From Solimonas sp040066175 (GTDB taxonomy: Bacteria; Pseudomonadota; Gammaproteobacteria; Nevskiales; Nevskiaceae): a stretch of DNA of 64,000 bases. Numbering within the stretch: position 1 is the first letter of the stretch; each line of letters starts with the position of its first letter. Shown here one piece after another: positions 7,364-21,008 of the stretch. Made by a program: the position numbers and the translations under genes. The notes below the pieces were generated by a model, which was not told the origin of the DNA, ran no database searches, and worked only from the letters and a program-made list of their open reading frames with translations. The stretch is from assembly GCF_040066175.1 (NCBI RefSeq), contig NZ_JBEAAM010000002.1, forward strand, positions 74,108 to 138,107, given 5' to 3'.

Positions 7364-8917
7364 ATGGGTAGCTATACGAAAGCGGCCGTCACGCGGTCGG
7401 CACCGTACCGTGTCGCCATCGTCGGCACCGGTTTCTCCGGTCTGGGCATGGCGATCCGGCTCAAGCAGGCCGGCATCGACGACTTCGTCGTCTTCGAGAA
7501 AGAGGGCGGCGTCGGTGGCACCTGGCGCGTGAACCACTACCCGGGGTGCGCCTGCGACGTGCAGTCGCACCTGTATTCGTTTTCCTTCGAGCCGAACCCG
7601 CGCTGGTCGCGCATGTTCGCGCCACAGCCGGAGATCAAGGCCTACCTCGAACACTGCGCCGAGAAATACGGCGTGACGCCTCATCTGCGACTGAATACCG
7701 AGATCCGCTCGGCGCGCTGGGACGAAGTCGCCTCGGTCTGGTGCATCCGCGATGCGCAGGGCAACGAATACCGCGCGCAGGTGCTGATCTCCGGCATGGG
7801 CGGCCTGTCCACGCCCTCGTACCCGCAGGTGCCGGGCATCGAGAACTTCAAGGGCAAGACCTTCCACTCGCAGCAGTGGGATCACGGCTATGACCTGAAG
7901 GGCAAGCGCGTCGCCGTGATCGGCACCGGCGCGTCGGCGATCCAGTTCGTGCCGCAGATCCAGAGGCAGGTCGCGCGCCTGGATCTGTACCAGCGCACGC
8001 CACCGTGGATCGTGCCCAAGCCGGACCGGCCGATCTCCGCACTCGAACACGCGTTGTTCGAACGCCTGCCGCTGGCGCAGACCGCTCTCCGCGGCGCGAT
8101 CTACGGCCTGCTCGAAAGCCGCGCGCTGGCATTCACGATGGAGCCGCGCATCCTCAAGTTCGTGCAGAAGTTCGCCGAGCTGCATCTGCGCCGGCAGGTG
8201 CGTGATCCGGAACTGCGCCGCAAGCTGACGCCGGACTATGTGCTGGGCTGCAAGCGCGTGCTGATCTCCGACGACTACTACCCGGCCCTGACCCAGCCCA
8301 ACGTCGAAGTCATCACGACCGGCATCCGCGAGGTGCGCGCGCACAGCGTCATCGACAGCGCCGGCGTCGAGCGCGAGGTCGATGCGATCATCTTCGGCAC
8401 CGGGTTCAAGGCCGCCGATCCGGTGCCGCGCGGCGTCGTCTTCGGCCGCAAGAACCAGGATCTGCTCGACGCCTGGCCGGACGGCCCGGAGGCCTACAAG
8501 GGCGCCAGCGTCGCCGGCTTCCCCAACCTGTTCTTCCTGATGGGTCCGAACACCGGGCTGGGCCACAACTCGATGGTGTACATGATCGAGTCGCAGATCG
8601 CCTACGTGCTCGATGCCCTGCGCACGATGGACGAGGAGCAGCTGCGCTCGGTCGAGGTGCGTCCCGACGCGCAGGTCCGCTTCAACCGGACACTGGCCGA
8701 GCGCATGCGCCGCGCGATCTGGAGCGTCGGCGGCTGCAAGAGCTGGTACGTGCACCCGGTCAGCGGCAAGAACGTGACCCTGTGGCCCGGCTTCACCTGG
8801 CAGTTCCGGCTGCTGACACGGCGCTTCGATGCACGGGCCTACATCCTGCGCGGCAAGATGCCTGCCGCCACCCCGGCGACGCCGACGCCGCCGCGCAGCG
8901 CACCGCTGCCCGCGTAA
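7364..8917 (+). CDS. FAD-dependent Baeyer-Villiger-type monooxygenase
   Basis: A 517-residue flavoprotein monooxygenase. The FAD-binding motif GTGFSGLG is at residues about 21-28, and the NADPH Rossmann motif GTGASA is near 185. Between them lies the Baeyer-Villiger fingerprint FxGxxxHxxxW (FKGKTFHSQQW) followed by D. Such enzymes use NADPH and O2 to convert ketones to esters or lactones; some relatives hydroxylate. The gene begins 14 bp after the hydrolase stop with GGGAGAG as Shine-Dalgarno, so the two are one operon. The natural substrate is not evident. Confidence 0.88.
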   Translation: MGSYTKAAVTRSAPYRVAIVGTGFSGLGMAIRLKQAGIDDFVVFEKEGGVGGTWRVNHYPGCACDVQSHLYSFSFEPNPRWSRMFAPQPEIKAYLEHCAEKYGVTPHLRLNTEIRSARWDEVASVWCIRDAQGNEYRAQVLISGMGGLSTPSYPQVPGIENFKGKTFHSQQWDHGYDLKGKRVAVIGTGASAIQFVPQIQRQVARLDLYQRTPPWIVPKPDRPISALEHALFERLPLAQTALRGAIYGLLESRALAFTMEPRILKFVQKFAELHLRRQVRDPELRRKLTPDYVLGCKRVLISDDYYPALTQPNVEVITTGIREVRAHSVIDSAGVEREVDAIIFGTGFKAADPVPRGVVFGRKNQDLLDAWPDGPEAYKGASVAGFPNLFFLMGPNTGLGHNSMVYMIESQIAYVLDALRTMDEEQLRSVEVRPDAQVRFNRTLAERMRRAIWSVGGCKSWYVHPVSGKNVTLWPGFTWQFRLLTRRFDARAYILRGKMPAATPATPTPPRSAPLPA

Positions 8918-8920
8918 GGA

Positions 8921-9820
8921 TCACCCGAGGATCGCGTTCCACGTCGGCACGGTCACCAGCGACAGCAGGATGCCGGCGCCGAGCACGGTATTGGCCATCG
9001 GCGGATCGAGGTTGTGCTGATCGGCGAGGATGGCGGCCGAGATCATCGGTGCCATCCCCGCCTGCAGCACGCTGATCGTCAGCGTCAGGCCGCCGACACC
9101 GGCGAGCAGGCCGAGCCCCAGCACCAGCGCCGGCACCAGCAGCAGTTTCCAGCCCAGTCCCAGGGCGAGCGGGACGAACTGGCCGTCGCCCAGGTGCAGT
9201 TTGAAGCGCAGACCGACCGAGAACAGCGCCAGCGGCACCAGCGTGCCGCCGATCCTGTGCAGGATGTCGAGCGCGGGTTCCGGCCAGCCGCCCAGCGCAC
9301 CGACCGCGACACCGGCCAGCAGCGCCAGGAACGCGGGGAACAGGACGATCCGTTTCACGATCGCCCGCGCATGGGTGTGCGCGCCGGAGTACAGGGCAGT
9401 CACCAGCGTGCCGCCGATCGCCAGCATGACGAAACAGCCGAGTTGATCCGCGACCACGCCCAGCGCGAGCCCTTCCCGCCCACGCAGCGCTTCGAGCAGC
9501 GGATAGCCCATGAACGAGGTATTGCCCAGTCCGCAGACCAGCGTCAGCGCGCCGATGCGGCCGCGGCTCCAGTTCAGGCGTGCGCCGACCAGCCGGAACA
9601 GCACGAACGCGCCGACGAACACCAACCACTGCGACACGATCAGGAACCAGAACTGCCACTCGAAGTGCAGGCGCGGAATCAGGTCCAGCACCAGCGCCGG
9701 CAGCGCGATGTGGATCACCCACCAGTTCAAGCCCTGCGCCAGCCCCAGCGGCGGATGCGCGTAGCGCGCGATCAGCACGCCGAGCAGCAGGCAGACGATC
9801 AGCAGTGCAAAAGCCGTCAC
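8921..9820 (-). CDS. AEC-family (auxin efflux carrier-like) transporter
   Basis: A 299-residue membrane protein with about ten hydrophobic segments arranged as two halves, each with a polar break (NTSFMGYPLLEAL in the first half, LQAGMAPMISAAILAD in the second), typical of AEC carriers. These export or take up small organic acids. The GTG start at 9820 overlaps the stop of hepT in a GTGA, so it is translationally coupled to a toxin gene, an odd pairing. It converges on the monooxygenase gene with 3 bp between stops. Confidence 0.85.
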   Translation of the reverse strand: MTAFALLIVCLLLGVLIARYAHPPLGLAQGLNWWVIHIALPALVLDLIPRLHFEWQFWFLIVSQWLVFVGAFVLFRLVGARLNWSRGRIGALTLVCGLGNTSFMGYPLLEALRGREGLALGVVADQLGCFVMLAIGGTLVTALYSGAHTHARAIVKRIVLFPAFLALLAGVAVGALGGWPEPALDILHRIGGTLVPLALFSVGLRFKLHLGDGQFVPLALGLGWKLLLVPALVLGLGLLAGVGGLTLTISVLQAGMAPMISAAILADQHNLDPPMANTVLGAGILLSLVTVPTWNAILG

Positions 9821-10179
9821 GACGCCGGCGGCTCAGGCAAGGCCTTCAGCGCCTCTCGCACGGCAGAAAGGAGCTGCGGCGCGCGAACAATCGCGATCGA
9901 GTACACCTTCCGATGATCGAGCTCGGCATAGCCGTGGGCGAGGATATTGCGGAAGCCGATGATGTCGCGGGCGTGGGGGATGCGCATGGCGATCTCGGGC
10001 GCGACCCGATGCAATGCGCGCAATGCCTCGCCACGGACTTCCAGCGCGCGCTCGACGGCTGCTCTGGTCTTTTCGTCTGCCAGATGCTGTTCTGCCGTGT
10101 ACCCCTCCGTGAACCGGACGGCCGCTGCCGCGTACCGCTCGATGTCCTCAAGGTAAACGCCGGGATCACGCGGCTGCAT
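9817..10179 (-). CDS. hepT: HepT-type HEPN ribonuclease toxin
   Basis: A protein of 120 residues in the DUF86/HepT family. The HEPN active-site motif RX4HXY is intact in FRNILAHGYAELD near residue 80. HepT toxins are RNases; their partner MntA inactivates them by adding AMP to the tyrosine of this motif. I chose the internal ATG at 10179 because the family begins with a helix like RDPGVYLEDI; the longer frame has no support. The start overlaps the 3' end of mntA by 14 bp. Confidence 0.85.
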   Translation of the reverse strand: MQPRDPGVYLEDIERYAAAAVRFTEGYTAEQHLADEKTRAAVERALEVRGEALRALHRVAPEIAMRIPHARDIIGFRNILAHGYAELDHRKVYSIAIVRAPQLLSAVREALKALPEPPAS

Positions 10180-10474
10180 AGACCGGTGACTTTGTCTGCT
10201 CGATGTGGTGACGCAGGCGACGATTGCGGATGGCGCTGAACTCGACGAGATCAACCGGGCGCCCGAGAAGCGCTTCTAGCGCTTCCTTGAAGTCCAGGAA
10301 GTTGGTAAAGCTCTCCGCGACTTGAGGCTCGAATTCGATCAGCACATCAATATCGCTGCGCGCAGCGTCGAAGTCACGCCGCAGAACTGAGCCGAACACT
10401 TCCAGCCTGCGCACGCCATGGCGGCGGCACAGAACGGCGATCGCGTCACGGTTGGTCTCAATCAGCGTGTGCAT
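10166..10474 (-). CDS. mntA: MntA-type minimal nucleotidyltransferase antitoxin
   Basis: A 102-residue minimal nucleotidyltransferase. The pol-beta motif is present as GSVLRRDF then DIDVLIEF, i.e. GS followed by the metal-binding D-x-D, with a third acidic residue in VDLVEF. MntA proteins neutralise HepT by AMPylation. Antitoxin comes first and overlaps the toxin, the usual order for this system. It starts 26 bp after the glmS stop and could be read from the glmS transcript as well as from its own promoter. Confidence 0.85.
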   Translation of the reverse strand: MHTLIETNRDAIAVLCRRHGVRRLEVFGSVLRRDFDAARSDIDVLIEFEPQVAESFTNFLDFKEALEALLGRPVDLVEFSAIRNRRLRHHIEQTKSPVYAAA

Positions 10475-10500
10475 GACGGGATTCTATTGAAAATGAGGAC

Positions 10501-12336
<1,836 letters not shown>

Positions 12337-12519
12337 GGGTGTAGGAGTCCGAGAGATCGCGAGTGCGCCATTTTACGGCCAGCCTCCCGCCGCCGGTGCG
12401 GCGGGACCGCAATCCAGCGCCGATGTCGGAGCCGGCCGTCGCAGAGGCATTGGCCGACGCGATGGTTGGCGGCGGCTCGACACCTGACGCCGCACCGCAG
12501 TCTGCGCGACAATGCGGGC

Positions 12520-13632
12520 ATGAACTCGCCGCATGAGTTTGCCGAGCTCGCTGCCGCGCTGCGCCGCGTCCAGCAAGACAGGTTTGCCGGCGGTGCTGCG
12601 CTGGCGACGCTCGTACGCACGCACGGATCAGCGTTCCGGCGCGCCGGTGCGCGCATGCTCGTGCTCGGCGACGGCAGCACCGTGCGCGGCCTGTCGGCCG
12701 GCTGTGCGGAGGCCGACATCGTCGAGCATGCACGCATCGTCATCGCCGACGGCCATGCCCGACTGCTGCGCCATGGACACGAGCGCGGCCTCGACGCCCC
12801 GCCTGCGACGGGCTGCGACAGCGAGCTCGAGGTGCTGATCGAACCACTGCGCAGCGACGGCGACCTGCGCTTCGTGACCGCGCTCGAAGAGTGCCGCCGC
12901 GCGCGCTGCGCGGGCTGGATGGCGACCGCGTTTGCGTGCGAAAACCAGTGCCTGGAGCAACCGCGCCGCCTGGTGCGCAGCGACCACACGCTGCTCGACG
13001 AACTGGACGACCCGCGCCTGGCCGACGCCTTGATGTCACTCGCGCCGGAGGCCGTCGCACGGGATGGCGCGCAGGTGCTCAAGGTGGGCACGCGTTACGG
13101 GATGTTCGACGTCCTGGTCGAACCGATCGAAGCGCCGCTGCGCACCGTACTGGTCGGCGTCAATGCGACGAGCCGCGCGCTGGCGCGGCTGGCGGGCGCG
13201 CTCGGCTGGGAGAGCTGGCTGGTCGATCACGGCGACGGCGCTCCGTCGAAGGTCCACCCCGAGGGAGCGCGTATCGTCGTGGCCGAACCGGGGGCGCTGC
13301 TCGACGGCGTGGCCTGCGACCGGCGCACGGCCATCGTCATCATGACGCACGACCTCGAACGCGATCTCGCCTACCTGCGCGAGCTGCGCGCCACGCCGCT
13401 GGCCTATCTGGGCGCACTCGGCTCGCGCTCACGCGCCGCGCACCTGCATGAGGCCAGCGGCGCGGCCGCCACCCGGCTGCACGCGCCGGCGGGTCTCGAC
13501 ATCGGCTCGGAAACGCCGGAAGAGATCGCGCTGGCCATCGCCGCGGAGATCCAGGCCGTGCTCGCCGGTCGTCGCGGCGGCAGCCTGGACGCATCCGACC
13601 TGCCGATCCACGGACGCACGACAGCAATGTGA
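12520..13632 (+). CDS. XdhC/CoxI-family protein
   Basis: A 370-residue protein. The N-terminal XdhC_CoxI domain carries GDGSTVRGLSAGCAEADIVE (residues about 49-68), and the C-terminal domain is Rossmann-like (LGALGSRSRAAHL, then GSETPEEIALAIAAEI). XdhC proteins deliver sulfurated molybdenum cofactor to xanthine dehydrogenase-type hydroxylases. No molybdo-enzyme gene is visible nearby, so its client must be encoded elsewhere. It lies between glmS and glmU on the opposite strand, which breaks up a normally tight pair. The start at ATG 12520 removes a long non-coding extension through antisense glmS. Confidence 0.85.
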   Translation: MNSPHEFAELAAALRRVQQDRFAGGAALATLVRTHGSAFRRAGARMLVLGDGSTVRGLSAGCAEADIVEHARIVIADGHARLLRHGHERGLDAPPATGCDSELEVLIEPLRSDGDLRFVTALEECRRARCAGWMATAFACENQCLEQPRRLVRSDHTLLDELDDPRLADALMSLAPEAVARDGAQVLKVGTRYGMFDVLVEPIEAPLRTVLVGVNATSRALARLAGALGWESWLVDHGDGAPSKVHPEGARIVVAEPGALLDGVACDRRTAIVIMTHDLERDLAYLRELRATPLAYLGALGSRSRAAHLHEASGAAATRLHAPAGLDIGSETPEEIALAIAAEIQAVLAGRRGGSLDASDLPIHGRTTAM

Positions 13633-13665
13633 CGCGCATCCGCAGCGCGGAGATGCCGCGCCTGC

Positions 13666-15048
13666 TTATTTCTTGACCGGCCGCTTCCAGTTCGGATAGG
13701 TCTTCTGCTCCCGTGCCCGGCACAGCGTCAGTCCGCCGGCGGGCACGTCCCGGACGATCGTCGAGCCGGCACCGACGGTGGCACCCCGTCCGACGCGCAC
13801 CGGCGCGACGAGCTGGGTATCGGAGCCGATAAAGGCACCGTCCTCGATGATCGTCTCGTGCTTGTTGGCGCCGTCGTAGTTGCAGAAGATCGTGCCGGCG
13901 CCGATGTTGACGCCGGCACCGACGTCGCCGTCACCGAGATAGGCGAGGTGGTTGGCCTTGCTGCCGCGCCCCAACCTCACTTTCTTGATCTCGACGAAGT
14001 TGCCGACGTGCACATCGTCGGCGAGCGCGGCGTCCGGGCGCAGGCGCGCGAACGGACCGATGCGGCAGTCGCGCCCGGCGACCGCCTTCTCCAGCACGCT
14101 GTGCGCATCGACGATCGTGCCGGCACCGAGGATGACGTCGCGCAGCACGCAGTGTGGGCCGATGCGCACGCCGTCGCCGAGTTCGACGCGGCCTTCGAGG
14201 ACGCAACCGACATCGACGTGCACGTCGCGCCCATGGAGCAGCGTGCCGCGCAGATCGAAGCGTTCGGGATCGGCGAGTGAAAGGCCCGCCGCCAGCAGAC
14301 CGGTCGCCTGACGCCGCTGGTACACGCGTTCCGCGCGCGCCAGCTGGATGCGGTCGTTGATGCCTTCGACCTCCTCGGCGCTCGCGGCGGTGATCGTGGC
14401 GACTTCGAGCTTGTCGCGGACCGCGAGCGCGACGATATCGGTCAGGTAGTACTCGCCCTTGGCATTGTCGTTGCGCACTTCCTTCAACCAGCCGCGCAGG
14501 CGCTTGGCCGGCGCGGCGACGAAGCCGGTGTTGACTTCGCGGATGCGGCGCTGGCGCGCATTGGCATCCTTTTCCTCGACGATGCCGCTGACGCGGTGCC
14601 TTCGGTCGCGCAGGATACGGCCGTAGCCGGTCGGATCGTCGAGCTCGACCGTCAGCACGGCCAGCGTCCGGCGCGCCGCATCGATCAGTTGCGCGAGCGT
14701 CTGCGCCGAGATCAGCGGCACGTCGCCGTACATGACCAGCACGATGGCATCGTCCGGCACGGCCGGCATCGCCTGCTGCACGGCGTGTGCCGTGCCCTTC
14801 TGCTCGGCCTGATGCGCCCAGCGAACGGCGTCCGGCCGCCTGGACGCCTCGAACCAGGCGCGCACCTGATCACCCCCGTGGCCGTGGACGACATGCACCG
14901 CCGCGGCCGACAGCGCCCGCGCGGCGTCGAGTACGTGCGCGAGCATCGGCCGTCCCGCGACCGGATGCAGCACCTTGGGCAGCGCGCTCTTCATGCGCGT
15001 GCCCTGCCCGGCGGCGAGGACGATGCAGTGTAGTGGCGCAGTCTTCAT
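13666..15048 (-). CDS. glmU: Bifunctional GlmU (GlcN-1-P acetyltransferase / UDP-GlcNAc pyrophosphorylase)
   Basis: GlmU acetylates glucosamine-1-phosphate and then couples it to UTP, giving UDP-GlcNAc. The uridylyltransferase half opens with LAAGQGTRMKSALPKVLHP and contains MYGDVPL. The C-terminal half is a left-handed beta-helix of hexapeptide repeats with VEIKKVRLG and KANHLAYLGD acetyltransferase segments. Length 460 residues from ATG 15048, which is preferable to the upstream frame start. It follows atpC, so the order atpC-glmU is conserved. Confidence 0.97.
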   Translation of the reverse strand: MKTAPLHCIVLAAGQGTRMKSALPKVLHPVAGRPMLAHVLDAARALSAAAVHVVHGHGGDQVRAWFEASRRPDAVRWAHQAEQKGTAHAVQQAMPAVPDDAIVLVMYGDVPLISAQTLAQLIDAARRTLAVLTVELDDPTGYGRILRDRRHRVSGIVEEKDANARQRRIREVNTGFVAAPAKRLRGWLKEVRNDNAKGEYYLTDIVALAVRDKLEVATITAASAEEVEGINDRIQLARAERVYQRRQATGLLAAGLSLADPERFDLRGTLLHGRDVHVDVGCVLEGRVELGDGVRIGPHCVLRDVILGAGTIVDAHSVLEKAVAGRDCRIGPFARLRPDAALADDVHVGNFVEIKKVRLGRGSKANHLAYLGDGDVGAGVNIGAGTIFCNYDGANKHETIIEDGAFIGSDTQLVAPVRVGRGATVGAGSTIVRDVPAGGLTLCRAREQKTYPNWKRPVKK

Positions 15049-15073
15049 GTGCGGCTCGCTTCCAAACAGCAAT

Positions 15074-15102
15074 CCCGCTCATGCTGCCTGAACATGAGCG
15101 GG
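15074..15102 (-). terminator. Inverted repeat after atpC, probable weak terminator
   Basis: CCCGCTCATG (15074-15083) pairs perfectly with CATGAGCGGG (15093-15102) around a 9-base loop, 48 bp past the atpC stop. Read on the minus strand it is followed by ATTGCTGTTT, a poor U-tract, so termination may be partial and let some transcription reach glmU. Confidence 0.5.
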
Positions 15103-15129
15103 ACGGGGAGCGGGACGGGGAGCGGGACG
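15096..15129. repeat. 12-bp tandem repeat, 2.8 copies
   Basis: GAGCGGGACGGG is repeated head to tail at 15096, 15108 and 15120 (the last copy is partial). The first copy overlaps the right arm of the hairpin next to it, so the array probably grew from that sequence by slippage. Confidence 0.75.
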
Positions 15130-15150
15130 ACGCCGGGTGGCGCCTGCGGA

Positions 15151-15576
15151 TCAAGAGCCGCGCTTGGCGTTCTTGAGCTTCTGCACGAACTGCAGGCGGG
15201 CCGCGGCCTCGATCAGCTCGGACTGCGCGCGCGCCAGGTCGATGTCCGACTTGGCACCGGCGAGCTTGTCTTCGGCCGCCTGCTTGGCCGCAAGCGCGGC
15301 GGCCTCGTCGGCATCCCGCGCACGCAGCGCGGTGTCGGCGAGCACGGTCACGAGGTACGGCTGCACCTCGAGGATGCCGCCGCCGACGAAGAATTCGAGT
15401 TCGTCGCCCTCCGGCGGCTGCACGCGCACCGTGCCCGGCTTGAGCCGCGTCAGCAGCGGCGCGTGCCGCGGCGCGATGCCGACCTCGCCCATTTCCGCGG
15501 GCGCGAACACCATGCGGGCCTCGCCCGAGTGGATGTGCCCTTCGGCGGAAACGATGTCGATATGGATGTTGGCCAT
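15151..15576 (-). CDS. atpC: ATP synthase F1 subunit epsilon
   Basis: Epsilon links the gamma stalk to the c-ring and inhibits ATP hydrolysis. The 141 residues have the N-terminal beta-sandwich (IHIDIVSAEGHIHSGEARMV, and PRHAPLLTRLKPG) and the C-terminal two-helix part rich in Ala (RDADEAAALAAKQAAEDKL). ATG 15576 is the native start; a longer frame runs into the repeat-rich spacer. It is the last gene of the atp operon. Confidence 0.96.
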   Translation of the reverse strand: MANIHIDIVSAEGHIHSGEARMVFAPAEMGEVGIAPRHAPLLTRLKPGTVRVQPPEGDELEFFVGGGILEVQPYLVTVLADTALRARDADEAAALAAKQAAEDKLAGAKSDIDLARAQSELIEAAARLQFVQKLKNAKRGS

Positions 15577-15593
15577 TACGGTTCTCGTGACGG

Positions 15594-15646
15594 GTGACAG
15601 GTGACTGGTGATCGGTGACTGCGCGTCACCTATCACGAGTCACGTG

Positions 15647-15650
<4 letters not shown>
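15594..15650 (-). repeat. 26-bp imperfect hairpin between atpD and atpC
   Basis: The arm 15594-15619 is complementary to 15625-15650 with 3 mismatches in 26 pairs and a 5-base loop. Each arm is built from degenerate copies of GGTGAC spaced about 8 bp. The right arm covers the atpD stop codon (15647-15649). No U-tract follows, so it is unlikely to be a simple terminator. A role in mRNA processing or stability within the operon is more likely. Confidence 0.75.
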
Positions 15651-17029
<1,379 letters not shown>

Positions 17030-17110
17030 TTCTTGACCCTGTTTCCGTTCCGTGTCTCACGCCGCGCCGTGTCCGGCGCGAGATTCAATGCAAATTCAAA
17101 CCGCGGTGGC

Positions 17111-17971
17111 TCAGACGGCCGCCGCACCGCCGACGATTTCCGCCAGCTCCTTGGTGATGTTGGCCTGGCGCGCCTTGTTGTAGGCGAGCTGCAGCTGATT
17201 GATGATCTTGCCCGCGTTGTCGGACGCCGCCTTCATCGCCACCATGCGCGCCGACTGCTCGGACGCCACGTTCTCGATCACCGCCTGATAGACCTGCGAT
17301 TCGACATAGCGCATCAGCACCGCGTCGAGCAGCTCGGTCGAGGCCGGCTCGTAAAGATAATCCCAGTGCTCGAGCAGGCCTTCGCTCTTGACCGGCTCCA
17401 CCGGCAGCAGCTGGGCCACCGTCGGCTTCTGCGTCATCGTGTTGACGAACTGATTGGCGATCACGCTGACGCGATCGACGCTGCCGTCACGGTAGGCATC
17501 GGTCAGCACCTTGATGACGCCGAGCAGCTGTTCGAGGTGCGGTCGGTCGCCGAGGTGCGTCGCGGTCGCGTGGACCTTGCCACCGAGGCGCTTGAAGAAC
17601 GAGACGGCCTTGTTGCCGATCAGCACGAACTCGACTTCGACGCCCTTGGCCTTCCACTCGCGCACTTCGCGGACGACGGTGCGGAATACGTTCATGTTGA
17701 GGCCGCCGCACAGACCGCGATCCGAGGAGACGACCAGGTAGGCGACGCGCTTGACCTCGCGCTCCACCGTGAACGGGTGCTTGTATTCGAGGTTCGCCTG
17801 CGCCAGATGGCCCAGGGTACGGCGGATCTTCTCGGCATACGGGCGTGCTGCCGCCATGCGATCCTGCGCCTTGCGCATTTTCGACATGGCGACCTTTTCC
17901 ATCGCCCGCGTGATCTTCTGCGTGTTCTTGACGCTCTTGATCTTGGTGCGGATTTCCTTGGCGCCGGCCAC
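17111..17971 (-). CDS. atpG: ATP synthase F1 subunit gamma
   Basis: The rotating central stalk. The 286 residues start with the conserved N-terminal helix (AGAKEIRTKIKSVKNTQKIT) and end with the C-terminal helix (MKAASDNAGKIINQLQLAYN), which form the coiled coil inside the F1 hexamer. The middle Rossmann-like domain has SDRGLCGGLN. It follows atpA by 20 bp in the operon. Confidence 0.98.
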   Translation of the reverse strand: MAGAKEIRTKIKSVKNTQKITRAMEKVAMSKMRKAQDRMAAARPYAEKIRRTLGHLAQANLEYKHPFTVEREVKRVAYLVVSSDRGLCGGLNMNVFRTVVREVREWKAKGVEVEFVLIGNKAVSFFKRLGGKVHATATHLGDRPHLEQLLGVIKVLTDAYRDGSVDRVSVIANQFVNTMTQKPTVAQLLPVEPVKSEGLLEHWDYLYEPASTELLDAVLMRYVESQVYQAVIENVASEQSARMVAMKAASDNAGKIINQLQLAYNKARQANITKELAEIVGGAAAV

Positions 17972-17991
17972 GGGTCTGCCTCTTTAGCGGG

Positions 17992-19530
<1,539 letters not shown>

Positions 19531-19582
19531 ACGAACCGTGTCCTAAAGAGAGTCGCCTTGGAGTCTTTCCGGGCGCGAGGGC

Positions 19583-20119
19583 TTAGCGCGTGAGCGCGGT
19601 TTGCAGGCGATCGAGTTCGCCGCGGACGGAACCGTCGATGACCAGATCGCCGGCGCGGATCAGCGCACCGGCGATCAGCTCGGGATCGACTTTCCAGTCG
19701 ATGACGACGTCCCGCTGCAGGCGCTTCTTCACCGCGGCGGCGAGCTGATCCTGCTGGGCGGGCGCGACCGGGGCGGCGGACGTGATCTCCACGTCCGCGC
19801 GCGACTCGGCCTCCGCGCGCAGGTGCTCGAACTGTTCGGCGATCGCCGCGATGGCCTGCAGCCGGCCGTTCTCGGCCAGCAGCCGCACCAGGGCGACGGC
19901 TTGCGCCGGCAGCTTGCCGGCGAGCGCCTGGTTGAGCGCCGCCGCGAGCTGCGCACGGGTGAGCGCGGGATGCCCGATCAGCCGCGAAACCTGCGCGTCG
20001 GCCAGCAGCCGCGCCAGGCTCGCCAGTGCGTCGCTCCACGCCTTGAACGCGCGCGTGTCGCGGGCCAGCTCGAAAACCGCCTTGGCATAGGGCCGCGCGA
20101 GCGTGCTGTAGTCCGCCAT
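19583..20119 (-). CDS. atpH: ATP synthase F1 subunit delta
   Basis: Delta joins the b-subunit peripheral stalk to the top of F1. The 178 residues show the six-helix N-terminal bundle (STLARPYAKAVFELA at the start) and the conserved C-terminal segment with IDWKVDPELIAGALIRAGD and VIDGSVRGELDRL. It lies 18 bp after atpF. Confidence 0.97.
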   Translation of the reverse strand: MADYSTLARPYAKAVFELARDTRAFKAWSDALASLARLLADAQVSRLIGHPALTRAQLAAALNQALAGKLPAQAVALVRLLAENGRLQAIAAIAEQFEHLRAEAESRADVEITSAAPVAPAQQDQLAAAVKKRLQRDVVIDWKVDPELIAGALIRAGDLVIDGSVRGELDRLQTALTR

Positions 20120-20137
20120 GTCGTCGATCCGAACGGG

Positions 20138-20611
20138 TTAGACGCGCGCCGCCAGCTCGCCGAGTACGTCGGCGTGGGCCTTGGCGTCGATTTCGCGCTT
20201 GAGGATCTTCGCCGCGCCGATCACCGCCAGCTCGCCGACCCGCTTGCGCAGATCCTCGCGGGCGTGGGCGACTTCACGCTGCACGTCCTCGTGCGCCTTG
20301 GCGACGATGCGCTCGGCCTCTTCCTGAGCATGAGCCTTGGCCTGCTCGACGAGCTGCGCGGCCTGCTTGCCCGCCGCGGCGAGGATGTCCTGCGCCTGCG
20401 TGCGCGCCGCCTTGAGCTCTTCTTCGCTCTTGGCCGACGCATCCTGCAGAGCGCGCGCACCCTTTTCGGCGGCGGCCAGACCGTCGGCGATCTTCTGCCG
20501 GCGCTCTTCCATCGCCTTGGTGATCGGCGGCCACACGAACTTCATCGTGAACCACACGAAGATACCGAAGACGATCATCTGTCCGACGATGGACGGGATG
20601 CTTGCCTGCAT
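20138..20611 (-). CDS. atpF: ATP synthase Fo subunit b
   Basis: The peripheral stalk subunit. One N-terminal membrane segment (residues about 5-27, containing IVGQMIVFGIFVWFTMKFVW) is followed by a long, highly charged Ala/Glu/Lys-rich helix that dimerises as a coiled coil. At 157 residues it is the usual bacterial length. It follows atpE by 61 bp. Confidence 0.96.
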   Translation of the reverse strand: MQASIPSIVGQMIVFGIFVWFTMKFVWPPITKAMEERRQKIADGLAAAEKGARALQDASAKSEEELKAARTQAQDILAAAGKQAAQLVEQAKAHAQEEAERIVAKAHEDVQREVAHAREDLRKRVGELAVIGAAKILKREIDAKAHADVLGELAARV

Positions 20612-20672
20612 GGGCTAAGCTCCAGGTTGAGAGTGAGTCAGGAACGAACTGCCGACCGGACGCGAAGCGGCT

Positions 20673-20942
20673 TCAGCCGCCCTGCACCGCTGCGATCAGC
20701 GGGTTGGCGAACATCATCAGCAGACCCATGGCCACGCCGATGATCGACACGGCGTCGAGCAGGCCGGCGATGATGAACATCTTGGTCTGCAGCATGTTGG
20801 CCATTTCCGGCTGGCGCGCAGCGCCCTCGAGGAACTTGCCGCCGAGCAGGCCGAAGCCGATGGCGGTGCCGAGCGCGGCGAGACCGAAGATGAGGCCGAG
20901 GGTCAGCGCCGTGTTGGCCTGGATCTGAGCGATGAGCTCCAT
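20673..20942 (-). CDS. atpE: ATP synthase Fo subunit c
   Basis: The proteolipid that forms the rotor ring, 89 residues in two membrane helices. The polar loop is ARQPEM, and the ion-binding acidic residue is the Asp in GLLDAVSIIGVA of the second helix. An Asp in this position without the Na+-site residues fits a proton-translocating ring. A strong GGAG lies before the ATG, as expected for the most abundant subunit. Confidence 0.97.
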   Translation of the reverse strand: MELIAQIQANTALTLGLIFGLAALGTAIGFGLLGGKFLEGAARQPEMANMLQTKMFIIAGLLDAVSIIGVAMGLLMMFANPLIAAVQGG

Positions 20943-21008
20943 GGATGTACTCCGTGTGTTGCGGTGGTGGAAAAGAAAAATGAATGTCGGCCGGGAAGGA
21001 CGACGGCC

